Source: Blattabacterium cuenoti (GTDB lineage Bacteria > Bacteroidota > Bacteroidia > Flavobacteriales > Blattabacteriaceae). From it: a stretch of 64,000 nt of DNA. Position numbers and translations under genes: made by a program. The notes beneath the pieces are model-generated. The model was not told where the DNA came from and did not search any database. It saw only the letters and a program-made list of their open reading frames with translations. How positions within the stretch are numbered: position 1 is the first letter of the stretch; every line of letters begins with the position of its first letter. Positions 1 through 8,752 of this stretch are shown piece after piece. Location: positions 124,001 through 188,000 of the forward strand of contig NZ_CP059208.1 in assembly GCF_014252055.1 (NCBI RefSeq). Reading direction: 5' to 3'.

Positions 1-491
1 AATCTCAAGGTAGAGTACACACATCTGCTATTACAGTGGCCGTTTTACCTCAAGTAAAAGAAATAGAGGTAAAAATAAATTTATCTGATGTTAAAAAAGA
101 TACTTTTAGATCTAGTGGATCTGGAGGACAGCATGTAAATAAAACAGAATCTGCTGTAAGACTAACACACATTCCAAGCAAAATAACAGTAGAATGCCAA
201 GAAGAACGTTCTCAACATAAAAATTTTGAAAAAGCAATGAATGTATTAAGATCACGCATTTATCATAAAAGAATGGAAAAACAATTAAAAGAAAGATCTA
301 TAGAAAGAAAATCATTAGTCTCCACAGGAGATCGTTCCGTAAAGATAAGAACTTATAATTATCCTCATAGTAGAGTAACAGATCATAGAATACATAAGTC
401 TATCCATGATCTAACAAATTTTATGAATGGAGATATTCAAGAAATGATTGATTTATTAAAAAATTTCGATAATGATCAAAATAAATTTTAA
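1..491 (+). CDS. prfA: Peptide chain release factor 1 (RF1), 3' part only
   Basis: RF1 ends translation at UAA and UAG by triggering hydrolysis of peptidyl-tRNA in the ribosome. The gene is cut by the window edge; the reading frame is open from base 3 and shows the RF1-type stretch [14 protein letters not shown] before the catalytic GGQ loop (GGQHVN, around bases 123-140). RF1 rather than RF2 is indicated by TVAVLP and by the tail motif RVTDHRI, where RF2 normally has a different sequence. The tripeptide that recognises the stop codon lies upstream of the window. Its stop codon overlaps the convergent accC gene by 4 bp. Confidence 0.95.
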   Translation, partial: SQGRVHTSAITVAVLPQVKEIEVKINLSDVKKDTFRSSGSGGQHVNKTESAVRLTHIPSKITVECQEERSQHKNFEKAMNVLRSRIYHKRMEKQLKERSIERKSLVSTGDRSVKIRTYNYPHSRVTDHRIHKSIHDLTNFMNGDIQEMIDLLKNFDNDQNKF

Positions 492-1852
492 TTATTGTCA
501 GATAAAAAAGATTCTAAATTAATTCTATCTAGAAAATTTGTATTGTAACTTCCTTTTAAAAAATCATCATTCTGCATAAGTTTTTTATGAAAAGGAATAG
601 TTGTACCTATTCCTTCTATTACAAATTCATCTAAAGAACGTTTCATTTTTTCAATAGTTTCTTTTCTACTTTTTGCTGTAGTAATAACTTTAGCAATCAT
701 AGAATCATAATAATGAGAAACATAATACCCAGCATAAATATGAGTATCTATACGGACCCCTTTACCACCTGGTATATGCATATGCGTAATTTTTCCAGGA
801 ACTGGACGAAAGTTTTTATATGGTTCTTCAGCATTAATTCTACATTCTAGAGAACACATTTTTGGAAAAAAATTTTTGTTTTTTATAATTTTTTTTCCAC
901 AAGCTAAAAATATTTGTTCTTTAATCAAATCTAATCCTGTTACTTCTTCAGTAATAGCATGTTCTACTTGTATTCTAGGATTCATTTCCATGAAATAATA
1001 ATTTTTTTTATCGTCCACTAAAAATTCTATGGTGCCTACCCCTTCATAACGGATAAATTCCGCAGCTTTTACTGCTTCTGCTCCCATTTTTTTTCTAAGA
1101 GATGTAGTTAAAAAGGGAGAAGGAGCTTCTTCCACTAATTTTTGGTTTCTTCTTTGAATAGAACAATCTCTCTCAGATAAATGACAAGCTCTTCCATATT
1201 GATCTCCTAAAATTTGAATTTCTATATGCCTAGGATTTAAAACAAGTTTTTCCATATACATATCATTTTTTCCAAAACAGGCTAAAGATTCTTTTTTAGC
1301 TTCTTCCCAAGACATTTTCAAACAATTTTTTTCCAATACAGATCTTATTCCTCTTCCTCCTCCTCCAAAAACTGCTTTTATTATGATAGGATACCCTATT
1401 TTATCTGCAATTTTCTCTATCTTTTTGTAAGAATAATCAATAAAACAACCTGATCCAGGTAAACATGAAATACCAGCTTTTCTCATGGTGTTTTTAGCAG
1501 AAATTTTATTTCCCATTTGGATCATATGACTTGGGGTCCCTCCTATAAACTTTATTCCATGTTTATTACACATAGATGAAAAATAAGCACTTTCAGATAA
1601 AAACCCATATCCTGGATGGATAGCGTCTGCATTTGTTAATTCAGCCGCAGATATTAAATTTGGAACGTTTAAATAAGATTTATATGGAGAAGGAGGACCT
1701 ATACATACTGCTTCATCTGCAAAATAAACATGTAAACTATGTTTATCTACAGTAGAATAAACGGAGACTGTTTTTATCCCCATTTCTTTTGCAGTACGTA
1801 TGATCCTTAAGGCAATTTCTCCACGATTAGCTATTAATATTTTTTTAAACAT
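488..1852 (-). CDS. accC: Acetyl-CoA carboxylase, biotin carboxylase subunit
   Basis: AccC carboxylates the biotin on AccB using ATP and bicarbonate, the first half-reaction of malonyl-CoA synthesis. The 454-residue length is normal for the family. It opens with the N-terminal motif [12 protein letters not shown]; the glycine-rich ATP-grasp loop is at about residues 162-168 (FGGGGRG) and the metal/biotin signature [10 protein letters not shown] at 289-298. It starts 5 bp after accB, and rpmF-accB-accC read as one minus-strand operon. AccD lies about 44 kb away; AccA is not in the window. The 3' end overlaps prfA by 4 bp. Confidence 0.96.
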   Translation of the reverse strand: MFKKILIANRGEIALRIIRTAKEMGIKTVSVYSTVDKHSLHVYFADEAVCIGPPSPYKSYLNVPNLISAAELTNADAIHPGYGFLSESAYFSSMCNKHGIKFIGGTPSHMIQMGNKISAKNTMRKAGISCLPGSGCFIDYSYKKIEKIADKIGYPIIIKAVFGGGGRGIRSVLEKNCLKMSWEEAKKESLACFGKNDMYMEKLVLNPRHIEIQILGDQYGRACHLSERDCSIQRRNQKLVEEAPSPFLTTSLRKKMGAEAVKAAEFIRYEGVGTIEFLVDDKKNYYFMEMNPRIQVEHAITEEVTGLDLIKEQIFLACGKKIIKNKNFFPKMCSLECRINAEEPYKNFRPVPGKITHMHIPGGKGVRIDTHIYAGYYVSHYYDSMIAKVITTAKSRKETIEKMKRSLDEFVIEGIGTTIPFHKKLMQNDDFLKGSYNTNFLDRINLESFLSDNN

Positions 1853-1857
1853 AGAAA

Positions 1858-2322
1858 TTAAGAATTAGGATCCAAAATAAATAAAGGTTGATCATAATCA
1901 ACTGGAGTAGAGTCTTCCACTAAAATTTTAATAAGTTTTCCATTAAATTCAGATTCTATGTCATTAAACAATTTCATAGCTTCTATTACACATACTTTTG
2001 TACCTATTTTTATCTTATCTCCTATTTTAACAAATGGTTCTTTATCTGGATGAGGTCTTCGATAAAACGTTCCTATCATAGGAGATTTTATTGTTAAATA
2101 TTGATTTTCATTTTCTTTTTCTGATTTCGAAAATCTATCTGAAAAATCAGAAACATAAGAAGATATTTTTGGATAAGATGTTTTCCACAATTTATTTTTG
2201 TTGCATTTACTATTTTTAATATGAATTTTAGTTCTACCTATCTTGATTTTTATTTCACTAATATCAGATTTTGAAATAAATTGAATCAACGATTTAATTT
2301 TTTCTAAATATTTTAAATTCAT
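1858..2322 (-). CDS. accB: Acetyl-CoA carboxylase, biotin carboxyl carrier protein (BCCP)
   Basis: BCCP carries the biotin that shuttles between AccC and the AccA/AccD carboxyltransferase. The C-terminal biotinyl domain has the EAMK site, with the modified lysine at about residue 117. N-terminal residues 1-30 form the usual helix (MNLKYLEKIKSL), followed by a lysine/serine-rich linker. I chose the ATG at 2322 because it starts exactly at the conserved N-terminus; a TTG three codons upstream is the alternative. It sits between rpmF and accC on the same strand. Confidence 0.94.
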   Translation of the reverse strand: MNLKYLEKIKSLIQFISKSDISEIKIKIGRTKIHIKNSKCNKNKLWKTSYPKISSYVSDFSDRFSKSEKENENQYLTIKSPMIGTFYRRPHPDKEPFVKIGDKIKIGTKVCVIEAMKLFNDIESEFNGKLIKILVEDSTPVDYDQPLFILDPNS

Positions 2323-2364
2323 ATACAACAAATATTATTTGATATGTGTTGTCTTTTATATTTT

Positions 2365-2565
2365 TTACTGTATATCTTCTTCTTTATTTTTATTATATAA
2401 AATTTTTCCTTTGTAATATAATTTATTATCCTTCCAATAAGCATGATGATACAAATGTTTTTGATTTGTTAAAGGACATTTCACTAATAAAGGTTCTTCA
2501 ACCTTTAAATGATTTCTTCTTTTATTTTTTCTAGATTTAGATTGTCTTCTTTTAGGATGTGCCAT
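2365..2565 (-). CDS. rpmF: 50S ribosomal protein L32
   Basis: This is a 66-residue protein of the large ribosomal subunit. It begins MAHPKRRQSKSRKNKRR, the unmistakable L32 start, and continues with a CPLTNQKHLYHHAYW core. The core holds only one cysteine where zinc-binding L32 proteins have paired CxxC motifs, so this is the cysteine-poor form, which I recall as typical of Bacteroidota. It leads the rpmF-accB-accC cluster, linking ribosomal protein and fatty acid synthesis genes as in many bacteria. Confidence 0.96.
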   Translation of the reverse strand: MAHPKRRQSKSRKNKRRNHLKVEEPLLVKCPLTNQKHLYHHAYWKDNKLYYKGKILYNKNKEEDIQ

Positions 2566-2676
2566 AAAATAATACCATTGAATTTAATCACTAATTTAGA
2601 AATAAATTCAAATGTGTTAATAAAAATTATTGTTATATATTGTAACTAATGTTAATACTCATTTTTTTATGATTTT

Positions 2677-4143
2677 ATGAATCGACTAACTAAACGAAGA
2701 GAAAACTATTCTAAATGGTATAATGAAATAATTAATAAATCTAAATTAGCTGAATTTTCTGGAATTCGAGGATTTATGATTATGAAGCCATATGGATATT
2801 CTATATGGGAAATAATAAAGAAAAAATTAGATAAAATACTTAAAGAAACTGGACATGAAAATGTATATTTTCCTTCGTTAATTCCTAAATCTTCTTTTTC
2901 AAAGGAAAAAGAACATACTGAAATTTTTTCTGAAGGATGTGCTGTTGTTACGCATTCTAAATTAATGAAAAATAAAGAAGAATTAATAATTGATCCTGAA
3001 TCCAAATTACAAGAAGAATTAGTAGTTAGACCCACATCTGAAAGCATTATATGGAGAACATATAAAAATTGGATTCAATCTTACAGAGATTTACCAATTC
3101 TTTTGAATCAATGGGGAAATGCTATTAGATGGGAAATGCGTCCTCGTCTTTTTCTTAGAACTAATGAATTTTTGTGGCAAGAAGGGCATACTGCACATTC
3201 AACAAAAGCTGAAGCGATAGAAGAAACCAAAAAAATATTAAATATATATACAGATTTTTCAGAAAAATTCATGGCTATTCCAGTATTACAAGGAATAAAA
3301 CCTTATATGGATAAATTTCATGGATCTGATACAACATATTGTATAGAAGCAATAATGCAAGATGGAAAAGCTTTACAGATAGGGACTTCTCACTTTTTAG
3401 GACAAAATTTTTCAAAAGCTTTTGATGTAAAATTTACTAACTCTTGTGGAAAAAAAGAATATGTTTGGTCCACTTCTTGGGGAATTTCTACTAGATTTAT
3501 AGGTGCTATAATAATGTCACATTCTGATGATAATGGATTAATACTCCCTCCAAAAATAGCTCCCATACAAATCATTATTGTTCCTATATATCATAATGAT
3601 GAAGAATATTCTAAAATAGATGAATTTTCAATAAAAATTTTAAATATTTTAAGAAAAGAAAAAATACGTGTAAAATATGATGATAGAAAAGTATTTACTC
3701 CGGGATGGAAATTCTATGAATATGAAATGAAAGGAATCCCTATCCGAATCAGTATAGGAAAAAATGAAATAAAAAATGAAAAATTAGAAATTTTTAGAAG
3801 AGATACATATCAAAAAATATCTATTTCTTTGAAAGATTTAAAAAAAAATATTCCTCAATTACTTAATGATATACAAAAAAATATTTACCAAAAAGCTTTG
3901 GATAGAACAAAAAAAATGACTATAAAATCAGATTATTATAATGATTTTAAAGAAAAAATATGTAATGTTGGTGGTTTTATTCTAGCTCATTGGGATGGAA
4001 ATAAAAATACAGCAAAAAAAATTCAAGAAGATACAGAAGCTACGATACGATTTATTCCTATTTCTTTTAAAAAAGAGGAAGGAAAATGTATTTATTCCGG
4101 AAATAATTCTTTCCAAAGGGTTGTATTTTCTAAATCATATTAG
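2677..4143 (+). CDS. proS: Prolyl-tRNA synthetase, short eukaryotic/archaeal-type
   Basis: ProS charges tRNA-Pro. The 488 residues contain a class II core with RPTSE (about 118-122), the motif 2 arginine region FLRTNEFLWQEGHTA (about 159-173), an anticodon-binding domain after the HSDDNGLILPP segment, and a C-terminal domain ending in Tyr (KSY). There is no room for the large INS editing insertion of the E. coli-type enzyme, so this is the short form used by many Bacteroidota. The ATG is 111 bp from the divergent rpmF. Its last 9 bp overlap the convergent pyrD gene. Confidence 0.95.
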   Translation: MNRLTKRRENYSKWYNEIINKSKLAEFSGIRGFMIMKPYGYSIWEIIKKKLDKILKETGHENVYFPSLIPKSSFSKEKEHTEIFSEGCAVVTHSKLMKNKEELIIDPESKLQEELVVRPTSESIIWRTYKNWIQSYRDLPILLNQWGNAIRWEMRPRLFLRTNEFLWQEGHTAHSTKAEAIEETKKILNIYTDFSEKFMAIPVLQGIKPYMDKFHGSDTTYCIEAIMQDGKALQIGTSHFLGQNFSKAFDVKFTNSCGKKEYVWSTSWGISTRFIGAIIMSHSDDNGLILPPKIAPIQIIIVPIYHNDEEYSKIDEFSIKILNILRKEKIRVKYDDRKVFTPGWKFYEYEMKGIPIRISIGKNEIKNEKLEIFRRDTYQKISISLKDLKKNIPQLLNDIQKNIYQKALDRTKKMTIKSDYYNDFKEKICNVGGFILAHWDGNKNTAKKIQEDTEATIRFIPISFKKEEGKCIYSGNNSFQRVVFSKSY

Positions 4144-5103
4144 GTTTTTTTTTAAATTTCCTTTAAAATTATCTATGGATAGGTAGTTTTTTTTCTCTAA
4201 AATAGAAATAAATTCTTTTTCCAGTCTATCAAAAACAGTAAGACCTTCTTCAATAAATTGAGTTCCTATTTGAACAGCAGAAGCACCACATAAAACATGA
4301 TCAAAAATATCTTTTCCATTAGTAATTCCTCCGCATCCTATAATAGAAATTTCTTTACGAAGATAAAGATAAAATAAACGAATATTTGCTAATGCAAATG
4401 GTTTGATTATTTTTCCTCCTATACCGCCAAATCCTTTTTTTGGAGATATAACTACTGATTCATTTGTAGAATTAATAAAAATCCCATTAGGGATACTATT
4501 AATACAAGTAACAAAATAAATAGGATATTTATTTAAAATAAAAGCAATATTTTTTATATCAATCTCATTAAAATAAGGAGGTAATTTTAATCCTAAAGGT
4601 TTTTCATATAATTTGAATACTTCTTTTAAAAATGACGATAATTTATAAGAATCATATCCTATATTTATCATATTATTCTTTTTATCTTTTACAAGAATAT
4701 TTGGACACGATAAATTTAATTCTACAGCAGAAATTTTTGAGGAAAGATTTGCTTTCCTAAGAAGGAAAAAATTTTCTTCTTCAGATAAACCAGATATAGA
4801 TAGAAAAATAGGTTTTTTAGTTTTCTTCTTTTCAAAGAAATCTAAATAAAAATCTATACCAAGATTAGGTAGTCCCATAGAATTTATACTTCCATATTTT
4901 TTACAATAAAAATATCTTGGGTTCATATTTCCTTTTCTAGGAAAAGAAGTACAACTTTTTGTAATAATTGCTCCTGAAGAACTTTTTAATAACTTATTCA
5001 GTTCTTGTTCTGTAGAACAAAGAGCGCCTGATGCATTCATTATACATGATGAAAGCTTTATTTTTTTTATACTGGTAGATATATCTATTTTTTTTGTATA
5101 CAT
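4135..5103 (-). CDS. pyrD: Dihydroorotate dehydrogenase, class 1A type
   Basis: PyrD oxidises dihydroorotate to orotate, the fourth step of UMP synthesis. The 322 residues match the soluble class 1A pattern: MNASGALC near the start, ITKSCT (FMN-site lysine), GSINSMGLPNLG, the active-site cysteine loop ELNLSCPN, GFGGIGGKIIKP, and the end LCGASAVQIGTQ. Class 1A enzymes, such as Lactococcus PyrDA and the yeast enzyme, pass electrons to fumarate rather than quinone. No membrane helix of the class 2 type and no class 1B partner gene is seen. I chose the start at 5103 because the promoter-like box at 5128-5135 would fall inside a longer version. It is divergent from the pyrEF fusion. Confidence 0.92.
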   Translation of the reverse strand: MYTKKIDISTSIKKIKLSSCIMNASGALCSTEQELNKLLKSSSGAIITKSCTSFPRKGNMNPRYFYCKKYGSINSMGLPNLGIDFYLDFFEKKKTKKPIFLSISGLSEEENFFLLRKANLSSKISAVELNLSCPNILVKDKKNNMINIGYDSYKLSSFLKEVFKLYEKPLGLKLPPYFNEIDIKNIAFILNKYPIYFVTCINSIPNGIFINSTNESVVISPKKGFGGIGGKIIKPFALANIRLFYLYLRKEISIIGCGGITNGKDIFDHVLCGASAVQIGTQFIEEGLTVFDRLEKEFISILEKKNYLSIDNFKGNLKKNLI

Positions 5104-5127
5104 GAATAGGTAAATTATAATAATATT

Positions 5128-5135
5128 CAAACTTA
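5128..5135 (-). promoter_or_regulatory. Bacteroidota-type -7 box upstream of pyrD
   Basis: On the minus strand this reads TAAGTTTG, an exact match to the Bacteroidota -7 consensus TAnnTTTG. It ends 24 nt before the pyrD ATG at 5103. A TTG-like -33 element is poor: the nearest, at about 5162, has a 26-nt spacer. Confidence 0.45.
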
Positions 5136-5176
5136 TAGAATTTTAAAATTTTTAACTTTACCAAAACAGTTTTTTT

Positions 5177-6538
5177 ATGGAAAAAAAAGAACATTTCTTC
5201 TTAAAAATTTATGATTTAGGAATCATAAAATTCGGTAATTTTACTTTGAAAAGTGGAATAAAATCTCCTATATATATAGATTTTCGTCCAATAGCTTCTA
5301 GACCAGATTTATTAATCAAATTATCTGATCTACTAATTAATGAAACTAATTTTACTGATTTTGAGCTAATTTGTGGAGTTCCATATGCGGCTCTACCTAT
5401 AGCTACTGCTTTATCATTAAGAACTAATGTTCCTTTAATAATTAAAAGAAAAGAAAATAAAGGTTATGGAACAGAACGAATGATAGAAGGTATTTATAAA
5501 AAAGGACAAAATTGTTTTCTTATAGAAGATGTTATTACAAGTGGAGATAGCTTATTAAAAACTATAATAGACCTAGAAAAAGAAGGTTTAATTATAAAAG
5601 ACATTATGTCAATTCTTGATAGAGAACAAGGAGGAATAGAAAACATAAAAAAAAGAGGATATAATATAAAAACCTTATTTCGAATAGGAGATATATTAAA
5701 TATGTTAAACAAAATAAATTTATTAAAAAAAAAGGAATTACATATGATTCAACTTTTCTTCAAAAAAAAGATAAAAAATGTTCAAGAAAAACGTCTTTCT
5801 TATGAGGAAAAAAGAAAAAAACTAAATCATCCTATTGGAAAAAAACTTATAGATATTTCATTGGAGAAGAAAACAAATTTAATATTTTCAGCAGATATAA
5901 TGTACTCTAATAAAATACTTGAATTAGTAAATTCAATTGGAGATATAATTTGTGGATTAAAAATCCACGCAGATATTATAAATGATTTTTCTTCATCATT
6001 TATTACTTCTCTAAAAAAAATATCATTAGAAAAAAAATTTTTATTATTTGAAGATAGAAAATTAAGTGATGTAGGTTATACCAATTATCTTCAACTTCAT
6101 TATGGTATTCATAAAATTTCTTCTTGGGCTGATATTATTACAGTTCATTTACTTTCTGGAAAAAATAGTATACAAAAATTAAATATTCCATGTAATATGG
6201 CTTTAATTACTATATCTGAAATGTCTTCTCATGATAGATTATCTGATGATAATTACATAAGAAATGTATTAAATATTTCTATAAAAAATCCAAAAGTAAT
6301 TGGAACTGTTGCACAACGAAAAGTAGATGATCGATTATTGTTATTTAGTCCTGGGATCCATTTTTCAAATAATAAAAATAATAAAAAAAAAGATTACATT
6401 CATCCTAGAAAAGCATTTGAAAAAAATAAAACTGATTTTATTATTGTTGGAAAAGCTATCTATCAATCAAAAAATCCAGTATTAGAAGCAGAAAAATATA
6501 GAAAAGAAGCATGGAATGCTTATGAAACAAAACTTTAA
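5177..6538 (+). CDS. pyrEF: Bifunctional orotate phosphoribosyltransferase / OMP decarboxylase (UMP synthase fusion)
   Basis: This 453-residue fusion carries the last two steps to UMP. Residues 1-180 are the OPRT domain with the PRPP loop LIEDVITSGDS (115-125). Residues 205-453 are OMP decarboxylase, with FSAD (237-240), LKIHAD (Lys262) and the catalytic FEDRKLSD segment (Lys295, Asp298). The decarboxylase half resembles eukaryotic UMP synthase (FEDRK, ISEMSS, the terminal YRKEAWNAY) rather than the DAKRGD-type enzyme I expect in Bacteroidota. The domain order OPRT-OMPDC is that of animals and plants. The linker at about 180-205 is lysine-rich and encoded partly by a 9-A run. It is divergent from pyrD. 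Confidence 0.93.
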   Translation: MEKKEHFFLKIYDLGIIKFGNFTLKSGIKSPIYIDFRPIASRPDLLIKLSDLLINETNFTDFELICGVPYAALPIATALSLRTNVPLIIKRKENKGYGTERMIEGIYKKGQNCFLIEDVITSGDSLLKTIIDLEKEGLIIKDIMSILDREQGGIENIKKRGYNIKTLFRIGDILNMLNKINLLKKKELHMIQLFFKKKIKNVQEKRLSYEEKRKKLNHPIGKKLIDISLEKKTNLIFSADIMYSNKILELVNSIGDIICGLKIHADIINDFSSSFITSLKKISLEKKFLLFEDRKLSDVGYTNYLQLHYGIHKISSWADIITVHLLSGKNSIQKLNIPCNMALITISEMSSHDRLSDDNYIRNVLNISIKNPKVIGTVAQRKVDDRLLLFSPGIHFSNNKNNKKKDYIHPRKAFEKNKTDFIIVGKAIYQSKNPVLEAEKYRKEAWNAYETKL

Positions 6539-6547
6539 AATGAAAAT

Positions 6548-6573
6548 ACTTAATTTATGTTAAGTTTTTTTTT
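6548..6573 (+). terminator. Probable intrinsic terminator after pyrEF
   Basis: A 6-bp stem, ACTTAA (6548-6553) pairing with TTAAGT (6560-6565), encloses a 6-nt loop and is followed directly by eight T residues (6566-6573). It lies 9 bp past the pyrEF stop codon. The stem is A+T-rich and weak, as expected in this genome. Confidence 0.5.
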
Positions 6574-6701
6574 AATAAATTAATGATACTGATTATAATT
6601 TTCTTTAATTTGTATAAAGAATATAAAATAATACTTTACTAGCAGTAACAATTTTTTATTTAATAAAAAAATAATTTTCAAATAAATTTTTAATTTTTAA
6701 T

Positions 6702-7277
6702 ATGGAATGGATTAATTCATTAATTAGTTGTTTTATGATACTTTTTAGTATTATAGATATATTGGGAAATGCTCCTATAATTATGGGATTTAAATCCAAA
6801 GGAAATATTATAGAGACTAAAAAAGTTGTAGTAACTTCTCTTATTATATTTTTATCTTTTCTATTTTTAGGACAACCTATGTTAAAAATTATAGGAGTAG
6901 ATGTTCACTCTTTTTCTGTAGCTGGATCTATTGTATTATTTTTAATTGGTTTAGAAATGATATTAGGAATTGATTTACACCAAGTAAAAGAAAATGCACA
7001 GACTTCTATTGTACCAATAGCTTTTCCACTTATAGCTGGTCCTGGATCATTAACTACTTTAATTTCATTGAGAACAACTTATGACGTCAATATCATACTT
7101 TTATCTCTAATACTCAATATGATTGTAGTTTATTTTGTTATAGATAGATGTGATTTTATAGCTGAAAAAATAGGAAATAATGGATTAGATATCCTAAAAA
7201 AAATATTTGGAATTGTTTTATTAGCTTTTGCAGTTAAAATTTTTGGAGCTAATGCTGGCCAATTATTTCAACAGTGA
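6702..7277 (+). CDS. MarC family integral membrane protein
   Basis: This 191-residue hydrophobic protein belongs to the MarC (UPF0056) family, inner-membrane proteins of unknown function. About six membrane segments are visible, with the family motifs LGNAPI near residue 22 and the central IAGPGSLTTL near residue 110. Despite the name, MarC has not been shown to confer antibiotic resistance, so no transport role is claimed. The 163-bp gap upstream holds the pyrEF terminator and nothing else that I recognise. The 3' end overlaps the convergent rnpA remnant by 29 bp. Confidence 0.9.
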   Translation: MEWINSLISCFMILFSIIDILGNAPIIMGFKSKGNIIETKKVVVTSLIIFLSFLFLGQPMLKIIGVDVHSFSVAGSIVLFLIGLEMILGIDLHQVKENAQTSIVPIAFPLIAGPGSLTTLISLRTTYDVNIILLSLILNMIVVYFVIDRCDFIAEKIGNNGLDILKKIFGIVLLAFAVKIFGANAGQLFQQ

Positions 7278-7615
7278 TTTTACGAAAGATTTCCTTTGTA
7301 GATTGATCTATTTCTTTAAAAGATGGTAAGTGATGAGCTTTATAAATAAGAATAATGTAAATTTTTTTGTTTATAATAAATTTATTCTTTGAAAAAGAAG
7401 ATCGTAATAATCTTTTGATTCTATTTCTGGAGACAGCTTTCTTAAAATTTTTTTTTTACTAAAGTTCCGATTAAAACTGGATATTTTTTATTATTTTCCT
7501 CTTTTATAAGGTTTTTTGGTGAAAAAATCACAGATAAAATAGGAAAAATAAAAATATATTTTCCATTTTTAATTATCTCTTCAAAAATTTTCTTTTTTTT
7601 TAATTTTATTTTCAT
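7249..7615 (-). pseudogene. rnpA: Ribonuclease P protein component, frameshifted in a 10-A run
   Basis: RnpA is the protein cofactor of the tRNA 5'-processing ribozyme RNase P. Reading from the ATG at 7615, the frame gives a plausible RnpA N-terminus (MKIKLKKKKIFEEIIKNG) and then stops at 7442, just after the A10 run (T at 7448-7457 on the plus strand). Dropping one A gives a continuous product of about 121 residues that runs into the signature KKAVSRNRIKRLLR and ends at a TAG at 7249-7251. Length and signature both fit RnpA. It is either a sequencing or assembly indel, a true pseudogene, or a gene rescued by transcriptional slippage on the A-run. The gene is normally essential, so the last option or an indel is more likely than loss. 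Confidence 0.85.
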
Positions 7616-7636
7616 AATTAAGATTGATATGTTTAA

Positions 7637-8638
7637 TTATTTATAATTAGCAATAAATTCCTCAAATTTTGAAACCATTTCTACAGACCCGCAAACAAAT
7701 GGAGTTCTCTGATGTAATTTAATAGGTTTTATATCTAAAATTCTATTTTCTCCATCAGATGCTTTTCCACCTGCTTGTTCTGTCAAAAAAGCTATAGGAT
7801 TACATTCATAAAGTAATCTCAATTTTCCATTTGGAGATGAATCAGTTTTAGGATAAATATATATTCCGCCTTTTATCATATTTCTATGAAAGTCCCCTAC
7901 TAAAGATCCTATATATCGCGCTGTATAAGGGCGATTTTCTTTTTTTTCTTGACAATACCTTATAAATTTTTTAATCTCACTAGAAAAATTAGCATAATTA
8001 CCATGATTAATAGAATATATACTTCCTACTTTAGGAAAGTGTAGATTTGGATGAGATAAATAAAATGTTCCTACTGAAGGATCTAAAGTAAATCCATGAA
8101 CCCCCTTCCCTATAGTAAATACTAATATAGTAGAAGATCCATAAATAATATATCCAGCCAAAATTTGTTTTTTCCCTTTCTGTAAAAAATCACTTATCGT
8201 TAAATCCATTTTAACAGAAGATTTTCTTAAATAAACAGAAAATATAGTACCTATAGAAACATTCACATCTATATTAGAAGATCCATCTAGTGGATCTATT
8301 AATACAATATATTGATTTTGATAAAAATTTTCTTTTTTTTCTTTTATTACTATGAAATCCTCACTTTCTTCAGAAGCAATTCCACAAACAACATTTCTAC
8401 TTTTAAAAGATTCAATAAATGCTTTATGAGCAAAATTATCTAATTTTTGTTGATTCTCTCCTTGGATATTAGTTATTCCAGAACTTCCTATTAATTCTTC
8501 TGTTAATCCAACTTTATTAACTTCCTTATGTATTGCTTTAGAAGCTAATTTTATGGAACTAAATAAACGTAATAAAGACTCTATAGAATATAAAAAATTA
8601 TCTCTATTTTTTATAATAAATTCTCCTAATGTATACAT
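7637..8638 (-). CDS. fbp: Fructose-1,6-bisphosphatase, class 1
   Basis: Fbp hydrolyses fructose-1,6-bisphosphate to fructose-6-phosphate, the committed step of gluconeogenesis. The 333 residues include the metal-binding IASEESED and the signature DPLDGSSNID of class 1 enzymes. The C-terminal CGSVEMV segment is also typical. I chose the ATG at 8638 (MYTLGEF); an upstream ATG at 8653 would add five hydrophobic residues. FbaA, the preceding enzyme in gluconeogenesis, is encoded at 46296-47366, so both are kept in this genome. Confidence 0.95.
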   Translation of the reverse strand: MYTLGEFIIKNRDNFLYSIESLLRLFSSIKLASKAIHKEVNKVGLTEELIGSSGITNIQGENQQKLDNFAHKAFIESFKSRNVVCGIASEESEDFIVIKEKKENFYQNQYIVLIDPLDGSSNIDVNVSIGTIFSVYLRKSSVKMDLTISDFLQKGKKQILAGYIIYGSSTILVFTIGKGVHGFTLDPSVGTFYLSHPNLHFPKVGSIYSINHGNYANFSSEIKKFIRYCQEKKENRPYTARYIGSLVGDFHRNMIKGGIYIYPKTDSSPNGKLRLLYECNPIAFLTEQAGGKASDGENRILDIKPIKLHQRTPFVCGSVEMVSKFEEFIANYK

Positions 8639-8752
8639 AATTATAAATATCAATCTTTTTAAGATAACTTTTTCAAGTGTATCTATTATTAGTATAGATA
8701 GTAGAATAAAATAAATAAACTTTATAATTTTATTATTTTAATTTTATTTTCA

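Noticed and set aside
2346-2534. Hydrophobic frame on the strand opposite rpmF
   Set aside because: It is the complement of the lysine-rich L32 gene; poly-lysine codons read backwards give phenylalanine and leucine, a common artefact here.
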